From NCBI RefSeq assembly GCF_003003885.1, contig NZ_PVWN01000027.1, positions 1 through 52,196 on the forward strand: a stretch of DNA of 52,196 nt. Direction: 5' to 3'. Both the position numbers and the translations under genes were made by a program. Numbering within the stretch: position 1 is the first letter of the stretch; every line of letters starts with the position of its first letter. Source of the stretch: Chlorogloea sp. CCALA 695 (GTDB lineage: Bacteria; Cyanobacteriota; Cyanobacteriia; Cyanobacteriales; Chroococcidiopsidaceae). The notes beneath the pieces are model-generated. The model saw nothing but the letters and a program-made list of their open reading frames with translations, did not search any database and was not told the DNA's origin. Shown piece after piece: positions 51,135-52,196 of this stretch.

Positions 51135-52007
51135 AAGGGCTTGATTTACAACATCAGGACATTCATCATGGGGACAATGCCCAACATTTTCTAAACTAAC
51201 TAGCTGGGCGTACTGGGGATTATAGTCAGCAAACTGACGGGCAAAACTGTGAGGAACCATGCGATCTTGCTGTCCCCAAATTAATAATATAGGTACTTTC
51301 AAGTTCGGCAACACATTTTGTACTTTTGGGGCAAAACCCGCACCAACCATTGCTTTTAGAATTCCGGCAAAAGCATTAGCACTACCTCGATCTTGCGCGG
51401 GAGCAAGGAGAATATCAACTAACTCATCCGTCACCGCCGCCGGATTAGAATAAGCCATAGCTGCCCACTTTTTGACAATTCCCGGTCTATTGACTACGCG
51501 AAAAACAGTTTTAAATAATAGCTTTGAAGCCACCAAACTTTCAAGATTGGAGACAATTGGGCGCAGAAATTTAGGTACAGCTTCTTCGCGGACAGACAAA
51601 TCGGGCAAACTCAGCATAGCGATACCTGCAACCATTTCCGGGTAAGTTGCAGCAAGAGTTAAAGTTACTAACGAACCTGTAGAATTACCCACTAATACGA
51701 CCGGAGTATTAATAAAAGTCCGCCAAAAATCATAAACTTGCTCAACCCAAAGCTCGACATTGTAATTAATCGCGGGTTTTTCCGAAGCGCCAAAACCCAG
51801 CATATCTAGAGCATAAACCGTATGAGACGCGCCCAAAACAGTTAAATTGTTGCGCCAGTGACCAATAGAAGTACCAAACCCGTGCAGTAAAATTAGTGGC
51901 GTACTTGTTTTTTGAGGCGATCGCACATAAGTATAACGAGTTTGCCAACCGCGCCAAACCCAATCTCGTTGAGAACCAACCCGTTGTTGCCAATGCTCAG
52001 AAATCAC
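51066..52007 (-). CDS. Alpha/beta hydrolase
   Basis: The 313-residue protein has TPLILLHGFGTSIGHWRNN (oxyanion loop), VYALDMLGFGASEKP, the nucleophile elbow VGNSTGSLVTL (Ser about 116), acid in LLIWGQQDRMVPHSF and His in NVGHCPHDECP. It is like cyanobacterial pheophytinase- or epoxide-hydrolase-type enzymes; the substrate is unknown. The start is a GTG at 52007. The 3' end overlaps tyrA by 69 nt, which is unusual, so one of the two stops may be longer than the conserved domain. Confidence 0.85.
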   Translation of the reverse strand: MISEHWQQRVGSQRDWVWRGWQTRYTYVRSPQKTSTPLILLHGFGTSIGHWRNNLTVLGASHTVYALDMLGFGASEKPAINYNVELWVEQVYDFWRTFINTPVVLVGNSTGSLVTLTLAATYPEMVAGIAMLSLPDLSVREEAVPKFLRPIVSNLESLVASKLLFKTVFRVVNRPGIVKKWAAMAYSNPAAVTDELVDILLAPAQDRGSANAFAGILKAMVGAGFAPKVQNVLPNLKVPILLIWGQQDRMVPHSFARQFADYNPQYAQLVSLENVGHCPHDECPDVVNQALLDWISGFSKAGGGSLSLGNLCS

Positions 52008-52152
52008 GTTTTACTTACACTACGATTATTTCTTTTATTTTAACGCCAGAGAAATAAGGATAGGGCGATCGCAGAGCTTCGCAACTTGTTAAAATAAAAA
52101 TAAAAACCAAAAATACAACTACCTCAAACCCTCTCCAACGCATCATTGAGAG

Positions 52153-52196
52153 ACATTTTGCAGGGGGTTTGGGGGAGGCAACTCGTCCCCCAATGG
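52153..52196 (+). repeat. GC-rich repeat at the window edge
   Basis: CATTTTGCAGGGGGTTTGGG then GGAGGCAACTCGTCCCCCAATGG resembles, on the opposite strand, parts of the repeats at 40092-40385 (AAACCCCCTGCAAAAG, CCCCCGTTGGGG, GACGAGTTGCCTCC). It is cut by the edge. Confidence 0.65.

Noticed and set aside
1-52196. CRISPR arrays, tRNA and rRNA genes
   Set aside because: I looked for regularly spaced repeats and for tRNA-like ends and cloverleaf signatures between genes and saw none; the repeats found are tandem heptamers or dispersed elements.

Overview
The window is cyanobacterial chromosome. GCGATCGC (HIP1-type) octamers are scattered throughout, many exported proteins end in PEP-CTERM sorting signals, and the right half is a scytonemin (UV sunscreen pigment) biosynthesis locus with an ebo operon and a dedicated tryptophan/tyrosine supply operon. 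I cannot name the species from sequence alone.

Left part (1-21.6 kb): ordinary and partly eroded chromosome. It opens with the tail of an IS630-like transposase and a transposon-like remnant. Then come a di-haem peroxidase, a PEP-CTERM protein with a structured leader, a DUF3352-like protein, small helical ORFs, a YdcF/ElyC-like protein, a WecG/TagA-type glycosyltransferase and an orphan histidine kinase. These are followed by a DUF2267 protein, a secreted protein, a glyoxalase-fold protein, a wrecked cation-efflux gene, an adenosine-deaminase-like gene, MurT, an esterase, an oxidoreductase and a large pentapeptide/HhH membrane protein. A VapBC-like module with a frameshifted toxin and ilvN complete it.

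Middle (21.7-33.8 kb): a BON-like protein, then a minus-strand histidine kinase/AraC-type response regulator pair facing a 1-kb intergenic region that drives scyA, scyB, scyC, scyD, scyE and scyF on the plus strand. ScyB makes indole-3-pyruvate from tryptophan, ScyA joins it to p-hydroxyphenylpyruvate, and ScyC cyclises and decarboxylates the product. ScyD, ScyE and ScyF are exported PEP-CTERM proteins.

33.9-35.5 kb: two further PEP-CTERM genes sit between scyF and eboA. Neither product has a signal peptide, and the second carries eight copies of an N-x-T-I/L-G-N-G-N-W repeat. I do not recognise either as a described scytonemin gene; they are the best candidates here for undescribed biology.

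35.6-43.2 kb: eboA-eboB-eboC, a FrnE-like dsbA, an AroB-like eboD, eboE and eboF, thought to carry the scytonemin monomer to the periplasm. 43.6-51.1 kb: trpE(G)-trpC-trpA-trpB-trpD and then tyrA, which feed the pathway with tryptophan and the tyrosine-side precursor. No tyrosinase (tyrP) or DAHP synthase (aroG) gene is in the window. An alpha/beta hydrolase runs tail-to-tail into tyrA at the right edge.
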